Assembly (NCBI GenBank): GCA_029204225.1 | Contig: CM055107.1 | Location: 18,519,718 to 18,583,717, forward strand | Direction of reading: 5' to 3' | Length of the DNA stretch: 64,000 nt | From: Diphasiastrum complanatum | Taxonomy: Eukaryota; Streptophyta; Lycopodiopsida; Lycopodiales; Lycopodiaceae | Shown here: positions 56,065 through 64,000 of the stretch, piece by piece | Layout: every line of letters begins with the position of its first letter | How positions within the stretch are numbered: position 1 is the stretch's first letter | Notes under the pieces: generated by a model | What the model was told of the DNA's origin: nothing | Seen by the model: the letters and a program-made list of their open reading frames with translations, nothing else | Database searches by the model: none | Translations under genes and position numbers: made by a program

Positions 56065-56576
56065 TGTATTTATATGACACAGTCTCCTATGCTATAGAAT
56101 GTGCATTGTCTCATGGATCTAATGAGCTTGTTAAGTAGGACCTCGTATCTCTAGATGATACAGAGGACTCTTGATCTTGCCTTATGTAATAAGACAAGTG
56201 CTTTTGGCTTCAACTTTTCACATGAATCACTTGTGTATGCGACAGACATGCCTGCATCTACCATGTTTGCTATAGATAGCAAATCTTTATGAAGTGTAGG
56301 CAAGTATAGGACACCTTCAAGTATCATGTCTTTGCCTTTGGTGTTCAACATCAGTACTCCTGTTCCACCGACTTGATATCTGGAACCATCTCTCAGAATT
56401 ATATGTTTGGATGAATCTGTTTCTTGAAAATCATCAATCATTTGTTTTGTTGTCATGAAATGTGACGTAGCACCTGAATCAAAAATCACTTCTTGTATAT
56501 CAGCTTGTGATGTGGCACACACATCAGCACACAAATAAATAACTGGATTCTTGTTGATAGTCTTCTCAAGAGTCAT
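56065..56576 (-). pseudogene. Family B protease and pre-integrase
   Basis: Open 56576-56151: EVIFDSGATSHFMTTKQMID with the catalytic DSG intact, ILRDGSRYQVGGTGVLMLNT and LYLPTLHKDLLSIANMVDAG. The pre-integrase part is broken near 56100-56150. Confidence 0.86.
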
Positions 56577-56590
56577 GTCAGGGGCTTTGG

Positions 56591-57110
56591 CTAGTAGAGT
56601 CTGAGTGATTTGGAACGATGTTGGTAGAGCACGAGGAGGTATGTGAGATGCTTCTCTTGTGAAACAGCATGTTCTGTTTCAACATTGTGTAAAGAGAGGA
56701 ACAAATTTTTTATCTTTCTAATGAAGGTTGTGATATCCTGGCCATCCAATCGTAGATAGGTAAGTTGGCCTTCCAAGTGCATTATCTGATTACGTGACTT
56801 GGTTTCAAACCTTGCTTGTAGTGCAACCCACATTTCTCTTGCATTAGAGATAGATGCGAGGTCAAGAGTTATGGTATCTTCTATTGAAGATGATATGACA
56901 GCTACTGCTTTGTCATTCTTTTCCTTCCATTCACGGAGTTCTTTGCCTATGGTGGCAGACATTTATTCAGTCCTATCTACCTAGGGCCATAAAGCGTCTC
57001 CTCTCAAGATGAGGGAAGTTTCACTTTCCAGGCCAAATAGTTTGACTCGTCTGCCTCAAGAACTCTGCAAATCTTGGATTGGATGTTGTTGATTGAAGCC
57101 ATGAGCTCTC
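56591..57110 (-). pseudogene. Family B gag
   Basis: Open 56962-56591 encodes the Gag core: MSATIGKELREWKEKNDKAV, AREMWVALQARFETKSRNQI, LEGQLTYLRLDGQDITTFIR. The N-terminus lies in broken sequence to about 57103 (MASINNIQ). After LTYLL the frame shifts and about 120 codons including the zinc knuckle are missing. Confidence 0.85.
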
Positions 57111-57153
57111 CGGTTCTAAGTAACTAGGCTCCGATACCTTATGAACACGTTCT

Positions 57154-57165
57154 GCTCTGATGCCA
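57154..57165 (-). other. Primer binding site (initiator-Met tRNA)
   Basis: GCTCTGATGCCA, one mismatch from the plant site complement, one base from the LTR start. Confidence 0.88.
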
Positions 57166-57166
57166 C

Positions 57167-57619
57167 TGATGGAATTTGAAGCGGGCGCTAGGAATGTGTG
57201 GATAGCGCTATGATCGCACTGCTCTAATTCCTTATGTAAAGCTTAGATAGGGTTGCTCTATGAGTTGCAGCTACTGCTACACACCACAATCTAACCTCTT
57301 CCAAGCTACAGACTGACACTGCGATTCTGATTTGATTAACAAACAAGAGCAACTGAAAAATAGTGGAACTTGTAACTATTGTAAGCAAGCATCATAGAAT
57401 TTACAGATTGCACACACCTAGTAGAAATGCAAAAATCATCTATTATCATAATTAAGTTTTACAACAAAACATTGAGCACTATCTAGATCCCAAACAGTGC
57501 ACCACCGCAAGAGAGATACACTCTCTTATGAGTAACTAGTAGAAAGTATACTAGCTCTATATCTGATGCATCCTCTCTCTCACGTTGATCCTATATGTAA
57601 ACAACGGAGAGATTAATCA
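57167..57619 (-). repeat. Family B 5' LTR
   Basis: I place the LTR from TGATGGAATT to TTAATCA because this gives inverted TGAT...ATCA ends and a length of 453 bp. There is no second B LTR in the window, so the outer end is tentative. Confidence 0.6.
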
Positions 57620-57955
57620 ATCTAATCTGCAGTAATCGAAAGAAAGTATTCTCTTGATTCTAACTAGTTCTGGTTCCATGTCGTTGTCCTTCATGCTTTC
57701 CACGTATTCTGCTGCTTCCACTACCCGTTTACGCGCCGATTCAAACTGCGAAAAATGTAGTCTAGGTGATATCACATTTTTTCGCAAAATGCAAAATGCA
57801 GTCTTGAGCATGATATTACGGTGCGGTCGCAGCCACATGATGTCTTGGTGATGCCTTGGCGGTAAGCTGCAGTTCGTCCACTTCGCACATTGACCACAGG
57901 CTAGACTCTTGAGGTATTCATTCGGTCCTTTTGTGGTGCCTTGGGTAGTTCCCAA
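57617..57955 (-). other. Unrecognised 112-codon open frame beside Z3
   Basis: Minus-strand frame ending just inside the B LTR. The part FESARKRVVEAAEYVESMKDN reads like a helical segment of a normal protein, but I do not recognise it. It spans the point (57926) where Z2 is cut, so it may belong to the true far end of the Z unit, kept only in Z3. Confidence 0.35.
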
Positions 57956-59450
57956 AAATTGCGAAAAAGCTTATGTCGAAAAATTTGCAAAATGCGAAAA
58001 AATGCAAAGAGGCCGAGGAATTGTGGAAACATGTGCTAAGCCATATTCTGACTTATGCGACAAAATTCAAAAAATTATAGAAAGCCGAAGAAAGACTTCC
58101 TAAGCTTATTTTTTAATCGCGGCTCCGTTGGAACACAAAACATGGGCGCTCTGTCATAAGAAACCTTAAGTGTCTTCACCTACTACTATAGCAGATAGTA
58201 GATTAGCATATTAATAGCAGCAGATTTGTAAGAAATTAGTAGGCAAATTAGGGTGGCTGATTTGTAGGAGGTAGAGCATTTTTGTACATATATTTCTGAG
58301 AACGTGAATGCAAGTGAGATGAAGTTTATCTAGTCTTCCATGTGGTGTTTTGTCTCTATTTTTGTGTACATTTTCTTTCCTTTTCCCTATTTCTATGACG
58401 CTGAGAAGTAGCCACATAATCCTGTCACAGTTTTTTACATTGATATTTTCACAGATGTCTAGTATGCCTTAACAAACTTATTACCTAGCTCCATCGAAGT
58501 GGAAAATGATCAAAAATCACATTTCATGACTGAGATCATAACATATTTGCTTTGTAGATTTCTAGACTGCTCAATGAGTACCCGATATAAACTGTAAGTC
58601 ATAAGTCTTTTGCCATGAAGCATGTAACCATATCTTTCTTCTATGAATACTCAAGACTGTTATAGACAATGATTAATAGAGACAACAAAATGATTAGCAA
58701 GTCAGCCAAAAACGAACGAAAGGTAAAAAATTGTGGATACTAAAACTTTCTCTATAGTCTACTAAGCACAATATGACATTTTAAGTAGTGAAAACATGCC
58801 ACCAAAAGTGAACCTAACATTGAGGTCTAATATGTATTCAGCTTCTAGATTAAACATTGCATGTCTGTTGAGCTTAATTACTCTTTATCATCTCAGCACA
58901 GCCCATACATTTTCATACTAAAAGAAGTGAGCTGGAAAGTTGCAACCTCTTAGTTATTTAACCACTGACAAGGAGCCAAAGTTTCTGAGTTCATCTATTC
59001 CGTATTTGCACACATCATCTTAGAATAGCTTATATTACAACTTTAAGGAGAAGATTTAGATTAATTCATCATTGATATGTGGAATAGTATGCTGTACAAA
59101 TGGTACTACATCTACAAATGTCTACTTTTTTCCATTCATGGGGCACCCACTTTTACATTGGGTAGATGAGGCCTCCATTAAGGTCCAAGCTGCCTCAATT
59201 GTTTAGACTACCTTCACAATTTATCCTTTAACATTGACTTTCTTCCAAACTCCATCGACCAACCTCAACACAGTATTGATAAGAAAATGTTTAACAAAAA
59301 AAGAACTACATGGATAAACTAGCAATCAGAGAAAGCCAAAGGAAGCACAGCTCATCAGTAGCCATAGCAGGCATCAAGAGAACGTGCAACAGAACCTAGG
59401 CATTAGCTATTCCCTACCTCCAGTAGCATCCTGTGTACAGAACAATGAGC
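57926..59450 (-). other. Z3 distal part, no gene recognised
   Basis: Same content as 28510-30030. A 12-bp ATATATTTC insertion-like difference near 58288 and a 5-bp difference near 59101 distinguish it from Z2. Confidence 0.6.
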
Positions 59451-60029
59451 TCTCTATGTATAATTCTTGGATGTGCTCAGTGTACGTGGTGAGGCTAAGA
59501 GTCTTGATAATTCTAAGACCTAAAAAATGTACAAGAGTTTCGGAAGATCCCGCTCGAACAAAGAGAACCAACCCTAATTCTGAAAGAAGAAAAATACGTG
59601 ACACTCTTTAAAAAACTTGAGACACAAAAAATTTCCAATAAGCATTTAAACGAAAACGATAGACTTTGCCAAATCTGGTTTTGAGCTTCTGTCAAAGACT
59701 AAATTAGTCTCATTGCAGCATGTGACAGACGCGGCTGCCCTGCTCATGATCGCTTGTCTTCTATTTAACTAATCATTAGATATTTCACTTCTATTTAACT
59801 ATTTAACGAAAACGTAGACTTTGCCGTGGGCAATCCCAAAAAACGTAAAACCATTGAGGTAATAAATCCGGATCGTCCGCAATCTGGTTTTGAGCTTCTG
59901 TCAAAGATTGAATTAGTCACATTGCACTGTGCAGCATGTGACTGACGCAGCTGCCCTGCTGATCGCTTGTCTTCACTGCTGAAGTGTTTGATTCCACATT
60001 CCTAATCATGAGATATTCCACTCTGTCCT

Positions 60030-60653
60030 CTAACCGCTCTCCGATGATGAACTACTCCCCAATGATGAACTACTTGAATCCACCGGTGGATCACGAATTC
60101 GAAGCAGGCTTCGAACCTCAGCGGCTTCTATTTCTGCAATAAGTGCTGTCTGTATTGCTGCCGTGGCTTTTGCTATAGCCTTGTCAGAAACTAGCTTTAG
60201 CGCATCAGCTCGAGCCCTGGCCTCTTTGGCAGCCTTCCTTGCGCATTCTGCCGCAGTGTACGCAGCAGCAGCATAATCTTTCAAAGCTGCACGTTCTGTA
60301 GCACCATCCATTTCTATCTCAATACTAGTGGATGAACATTGACCTGCTGCATATGGTGAAGGCGTCACCGCACAGGGATCTACAGGCTGTTTCTTTTCTG
60401 CGTGGGCTGAATTCTGTGACAAAGCAGGAGGAAATTCTTCCATACCCACATTTCCAGAAGCCGCAGCTTCCTCACGTTTCTCACACACACGGCACACGTA
60501 CAACGACGGATGAATAGTTTTGTGTGGATAATATGGAAGCTGATCAGAATGGCTATGCACAGAGCGTTGGCATTTCCAGCAGACGAGCATTCTAACAGCA
60601 TTCTGCTGTTTTTTTGAGTTTTCTCGATCCCCCGAATGCATGGAACTATCCAT
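60030..60653 (-). CDS. Putative CX2C-X25-CX2C zinc-binding protein, copy 3
   Basis: An intact 207-codon frame, equal in length to copy 1 and with the same four cysteines (25, 28, 54, 57), Ala-rich helix and Ser tail. Differences from copy 1 are few, for example IDPS to IHPS, CDK to CEK, DDATER to DGATER and LEDYA to LKDYA. There is no retained upstream frame, so the ATG at 60653 is the start. The TATA box is at 60879-60886 and the leader is CT-rich on the coding strand. Whether it is expressed, and its role, are unknown. Confidence 0.6.
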   Translation of the reverse strand: MDSSMHSGDRENSKKQQNAVRMLVCWKCQRSVHSHSDQLPYYPHKTIHPSLYVCRVCEKREEAAASGNVGMEEFPPALSQNSAHAEKKQPVDPCAVTPSPYAAGQCSSTSIEIEMDGATERAALKDYAAAAYTAAECARKAAKEARARADALKLVSDKAIAKATAAIQTALIAEIEAAEVRSLLRIRDPPVDSSSSSLGSSSSSESG

Positions 60654-60878
60654 TGTTGTCGTTGCCTCAGCACCACCTTCGAGAGCAATTGGGAAGGAGC
60701 AAGGAGAAAACGAATGGGAGAGAGCGAGGAGTACAGAAAGGAGGAAGGAGAAAACGGTTGAGAGAGGTGGCGTTGGTTCGTTCGCTCAACCAAAAGCCGC
60801 GTCGACCAGGATTGCACCAATCTTTGTAGACATGAGCAACATTTCCTCGCAAGACAAACTTTAAAATTTCAAAAGGAC

Positions 60879-60886
60879 CTTTTATA
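60879..60886 (-). promoter_or_regulatory. TATA box of Z3 gene
   Basis: TATAAAAG on the minus strand, about 230 bp upstream of the ATG at 60653. Confidence 0.5.
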
Positions 60887-61669
60887 TATTGCAACAATCA
60901 GTGACGACTATTCTTATATTGATATTAAACACTGGGCTATGTCAAACATCTACCACTTCTACAAAATCAATAAATCTGAGCTTTACATCATGAATCCTAA
61001 AAATTGGATGAGCAAGTTACATATTGCTTAGCATTCTATACCTTAATAGGCTATCCAACTATTTTGAACCTTCTTAGATTGAGAGAAGCTAGGTGCTATC
61101 TTTTCTCGTACATTCATTTATTATTTTTACTTGTAATTAGTATCTACACAGGAATTCCTCTAGTAATACAGTGTTTGCCATAGATCACTTGATGGAAGTA
61201 ACTACCACGTGTGCTAGCTAAAAAACTATGGGAAGTCATAGAACATATAGAGACATAATTTTTGATCTTATTGATCTTGAATATTCAAGAGTCGTTACTT
61301 GGTCATGCTTCCAAAGGCCAAACTTCCAATGATGTATGAGATATTTTAAACACTCTATGATGTTAGAGATGTTTCGGCTAAGTTGTTTCTAAATTAAAAC
61401 TTCTTCTCATTAAAAATGTCAAAGAATGAATTGATACCTACATTAGAGGAGTTGTAAACTTTGAAATGGCCCCTTGTAAATATGCTTGTTTTTCCTTAAT
61501 TTTTTCTGACATGTGGCCCAATCATAATGCATACATTTGAAATTTATATCATGTAGCTGATTTAGATTAAAACTTAGAAATTAACCTTTAAGAATTTTAA
61601 CATATTTCAAATTCTCGCTAAATACCCATGATGACAGCATCTAAAGTTGAAATATTCACATTAACATAT

Positions 61670-62060
61670 CACGGAGATTCCGACGTGGACGTCCGACTGA
61701 TTTTTGTTAATTTTTTAATATGTCGCATATCAATGCTTCGGATTCCGACATCCGAGTAAAAATTCCCAAATTGGACGTCCGGTGATCGGAAAACTGTGGC
61801 GCAAATCAATTTTCAAACTTGACGTCGGATTCCGACATGTCAAAATCTGACATTTTGACGTGGATATGGCGCGGAATATTGTGTAACAAAAAAGAATAGT
61901 TGGCATCTGATGTGGACGTCGGAATTCGACGTTCGTCGCATTCTGTCGTCCACATCATTGATTTGAGTCTCGAATATTATTTTGATTTGACCGGTCATGA
62001 ATGTGAACATCAGAATCCGATGTGTTTTGGGACTTCGAAATCTGACGTCTGTGAATTTTG
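61670..62060 (-). promoter_or_regulatory. ACGT-core palindrome cluster, Z3
   Basis: Counterpart of 15620-16010, with GACGTGGACGTCCGAC, GACGTCGGATTCCGAC and GTGGACGTCGGAATTCGACG. Better kept than in Z2. Confidence 0.42.
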
Positions 62061-62104
62061 GATTTTTGTGCCATCCGCAGATTCTTTTCTTACTCTTTCT
62101 CATA

Positions 62105-62245
62105 GTTTTGGAGCATTTGGTGGTGCATTTGGAGCGTTTGGTTCATTTGGAGCTTGAATATTTTGATGCTTTTGGAGCTTTTGGAGCTTTTGGTGCTTGG
62201 AAATTTTGGAGCTTTTGGGAGTTTTTGGAGCTTTTGGAGGTAGTT
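62105..62245 (-). repeat. 9-bp tandem repeats (TTTGGAGCT), Z3
   Basis: About fifteen units, in a different number and order from Z1 and Z2. Confidence 0.78.
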
Positions 62246-62339
62246 GCTTTGTTTTTGCCTTTTTTGAAAGAGATAAAGTTTGCTGTGTTTGTTTTTGTGA
62301 AAGAAAGTGAGGAGGGATGTTAAAAAGTGATGAAGGGAA

Positions 62340-62435
62340 AGTGTAAAGCGTAAAGTAAATGAACGAAGAGTATAAAGCAAATAGTGTAAAGTAAAAAGTT
62401 TAAAGTAGATAGTGTAAAGTAGATAGTGCAAAGAT
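62340..62435 (-). repeat. ~12-bp tandem repeats (AGTGTAAAGTAG), Z3
   Basis: Degenerate AGTGTAAAGTAG units, the counterpart of 15288-15400. Confidence 0.75.
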
Positions 62436-62459
62436 AATAATGCATAGATAGTGTATGAA

Positions 62460-62955
62460 TTTTTGAGAGAGAGAGAGAGAGAAGAAGTGTGCATGTGTGT
62501 GTGTGTTTTGCATGTTGCATTTTGCATTGATTTAGAATTTAGGGCAATAGATAAGTAGATAGTGTTTGATAGTAATTAAATGTTAGATTCGTAATTTTAG
62601 AGAGAGGGGTGGGGGGGGGAGTGTGTATGTGTGTGTTTTGCATTTTGCATTGATTTAGAATTTAGGATAATAGATAAATAGATAGTGTTTGGTAGTAATT
62701 GAATGATAGATTTGTAATTTGAGAGAGAGAGAGAGATTCTGTGTGTGTGTTTTGCATTTTGTATTGAGTTAAGATTTAGGGTGATAGATGAATAGATAGT
62801 GTATGATGAAAATTGAATGTTAAATTTATAATTTGTTAGAGAGAGAAAAAAGTAAATGCATATTTGACGATGATTTGCATTGCTAAAAAGTTAAATTTGT
62901 AATTTATTTAAACAAAACTACAATAGACTGAAAGATTTAACAGAGAGAGAGAGAG

Positions 62956-62997
<42 letters not shown>
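62460..62997 (-). repeat. Minisatellite array, Z3
   Basis: Counterpart of 14703-15275 with (GA)n, (GT)n and a shorter G run (about 62610-62620). The (GA)n at 62942-62997 abuts the A6 LTR, whose first nine bases (TGTAAGAAA) are lost or merged. Confidence 0.85.
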
Positions 62998-63002
<5 letters not shown>

Positions 63003-63890
63003 GTAATTATTCTTCCACAGAGAACATGATGAAAGTTTGAATAAATCAAACTAATATCAGTGTCTTCAATCAGGTCGATATCTGATCTATGTACTAATAT
63101 AACAACATTAGCTCATGATTGAATATAAGAATCTATTGATCAAAAAAGAAAGTTTATAACTTTGAATCTGATTCATCATTATACATCTCTCGATGTCTTA
63201 TCTCGCTGTCGTGTCTCTGATTGAGTGAGTGAGTTACAATGAGTAGTGCACATGTATTTATATTGGTATAGGACAGGTCTTTTGGCCTTTTATTTACAGG
63301 TCTTTTTGCCTTTTAATATTGTAACAGTACATATCTAACCATCTAGGATGGTTGATATTCAAATAGACACTCTGTTTCCAGGGTCGAATAAATTCTGTTC
63401 ACGAATTATTCGCAACAGTTTATCTCTTCGTCTTAGCATCGTGTTTCACAAATAATTCACGACACTTGTCTCTTTGCGACAATTTTGTCTTTCACGAATT
63501 GTTCATGATAGATGACAATTCTTTGAGCTTGAAGAAGAAATCTAGAATATTTTGCGAACTGTTCGCAACAGGTGAGCTTGAAGAACAGTCCAGAAGATTT
63601 TGCAAATTGTTCGCAACAATTTTACGACATCTGAGGTTTGAACAAGAAACATAATATTTTGCGACAAGATTCTATTCGCGAATCTTTTGGGTTTCAACAA
63701 GAAAGCCACGAGCTTCTACGAGTAACTTTTTTGCGAATCTTTCGAGTTGACTGCAAGACAAAGTTCGCGAATCCTTTGAGGTTGATCACGGATAAAAATG
63801 TTTCGATTTCGCGTTCGTTTCTTATCCTTTGTCAAGTAAACTGCACTCTTTGTTAGTAGGATCAAGATCTCCCTGATCAGTTGTTCTACA
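62998..63890 (-). repeat. Family A 3' LTR, long form (A6)
   Basis: About 893 bp on the minus strand, starting TGTAGAACAACTGATC (complement leftwards from 63890). It has the full CGAA/TTCGC block (63370-63800), the TATA box complement at 63255-63262 and the stretch missing from the LTR at 13840-14702. This is the fullest LTR of the family. Confidence 0.9.
63255..63262 (-). promoter_or_regulatory. Family A LTR TATA box (A6)
   Basis: TATAAATA on the minus strand, the counterpart of 14378-14385. Confidence 0.58.
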
Positions 63891-64000
63891 GCTCTCTCTC
63901 AAAGTGGGCAGTTGGATTAATCCCAATCTTCTTCGTTGCTTCTCAAACAAAGCTTTACTGAGTGGTTTCGTAAAGATATCAGCCATCATTTCCTCTATGG
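63891..64000 (-). pseudogene. Family A polypurine tract and RNase H end, cut by window
   Basis: The complement of the polypurine tract (63891-63904) is followed by codons for the RNase H C-terminus (IEEMMADIFTKPLSKALFEK on the minus strand). The element continues beyond the window, so this could be an intact or a broken copy. Confidence 0.85.

Larger units (their letters stand above)
53461..57619 (-). mobile_element. Family B copia copy B2, nearly complete
   Basis: On the minus strand: 5' LTR (57619-57167), primer site, gag, protease, integrase, reverse transcriptase, most of RNase H. It is truncated inside the RNase H region (at VFHSRT) where F4 begins, so the polypurine tract and 3' LTR are missing. 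The zinc-knuckle region between gag and protease is deleted near 56580. Confidence 0.9.
57926..62997 (-). repeat. Z unit copy Z3
   Basis: Direct counterpart of Z2 with few differences. It runs from TCCTTTTGTGGTGCC at 57926 to the A6 LTR at 62998. Confidence 0.9.

Noticed and set aside
63466-63654. 62-codon frame in the A6 LTR
   Set aside because: Lies in the CGAA-repeat block; the counterpart at 14076-14264 is also repeat-driven and on the opposite sense relative to the element.

Overview
This is AT-rich nuclear DNA from a land plant, almost certainly a seed plant with a large repeat-filled genome. The evidence is Ty1/copia retrotransposon genes with primer sites for initiator-methionine tRNA (TGGTATCAGAGC), a fragment of a plant CACTA transposase (DUF4218 and DUF4216 regions), long (GA)n/(CT)n tracts, and no bacterial gene structure. 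I found no tRNA, rRNA or CRISPR, and no intact cellular gene of known function.

The window is a mosaic of a few repeat blocks, each present several times and in both orientations. The family letters are mine. A: copia family with LTRs TGTAGAAC...TTACA and two Gag zinc knuckles (1-2705 +, 2706-3569 -, 12338-14702 +, 22713-25066 -, LTR pieces 33666-34565, 39583-45568 + the fullest, 47641-50334 -, 62998-64000 -). B: copia (10470-12337 -, 53461-57619 -). C: copia whose copies keep gag-protease-integrase but show no reverse transcriptase (3960-8186 -, 25180-28495 -, 34566-35600 +, 36500-37495 +, 37690-39415 -, 45691-46799 -, 50620-52850 -). D: copia (about 20361-22712 -). F: block with an unrecognised broken gene and three hairpin repeats (9400-10270, 35863-36499 inverted, 46800-47640, 52851-53460). 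Z: 4.5-5 kb unit carrying a small gene for a putative CX2C-X25-CX2C zinc-binding protein (14703-19213 +, 28510-33665 -, 57926-62997 -). A CACTA fragment lies at 19290-20360.

Block order and junctions recur. Every recognisable outer edge of an A 5' LTR has the same upstream flank, every A 3' LTR edge has the same Z-side flank, and the F-C junction occurs three times. A copies share the same stops and frameshifts. All measurable 5' A LTRs are short (about 353-407 bp) and all 3' A LTRs are long (about 863-893 bp). This fits repeated, partly inverted duplication of one already nested and already inactive locus better than many fresh transpositions.

The best candidate for something undescribed is the Z unit. 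Its 207-codon frame is open in two of three copies, with a conserved TATA box about 240 bp upstream, a CT-rich leader and an upstream cluster of ACGT-core palindromes. The frame upstream of its ATG is not conserved, so the ATG looks real. All functional statements about it are inference.
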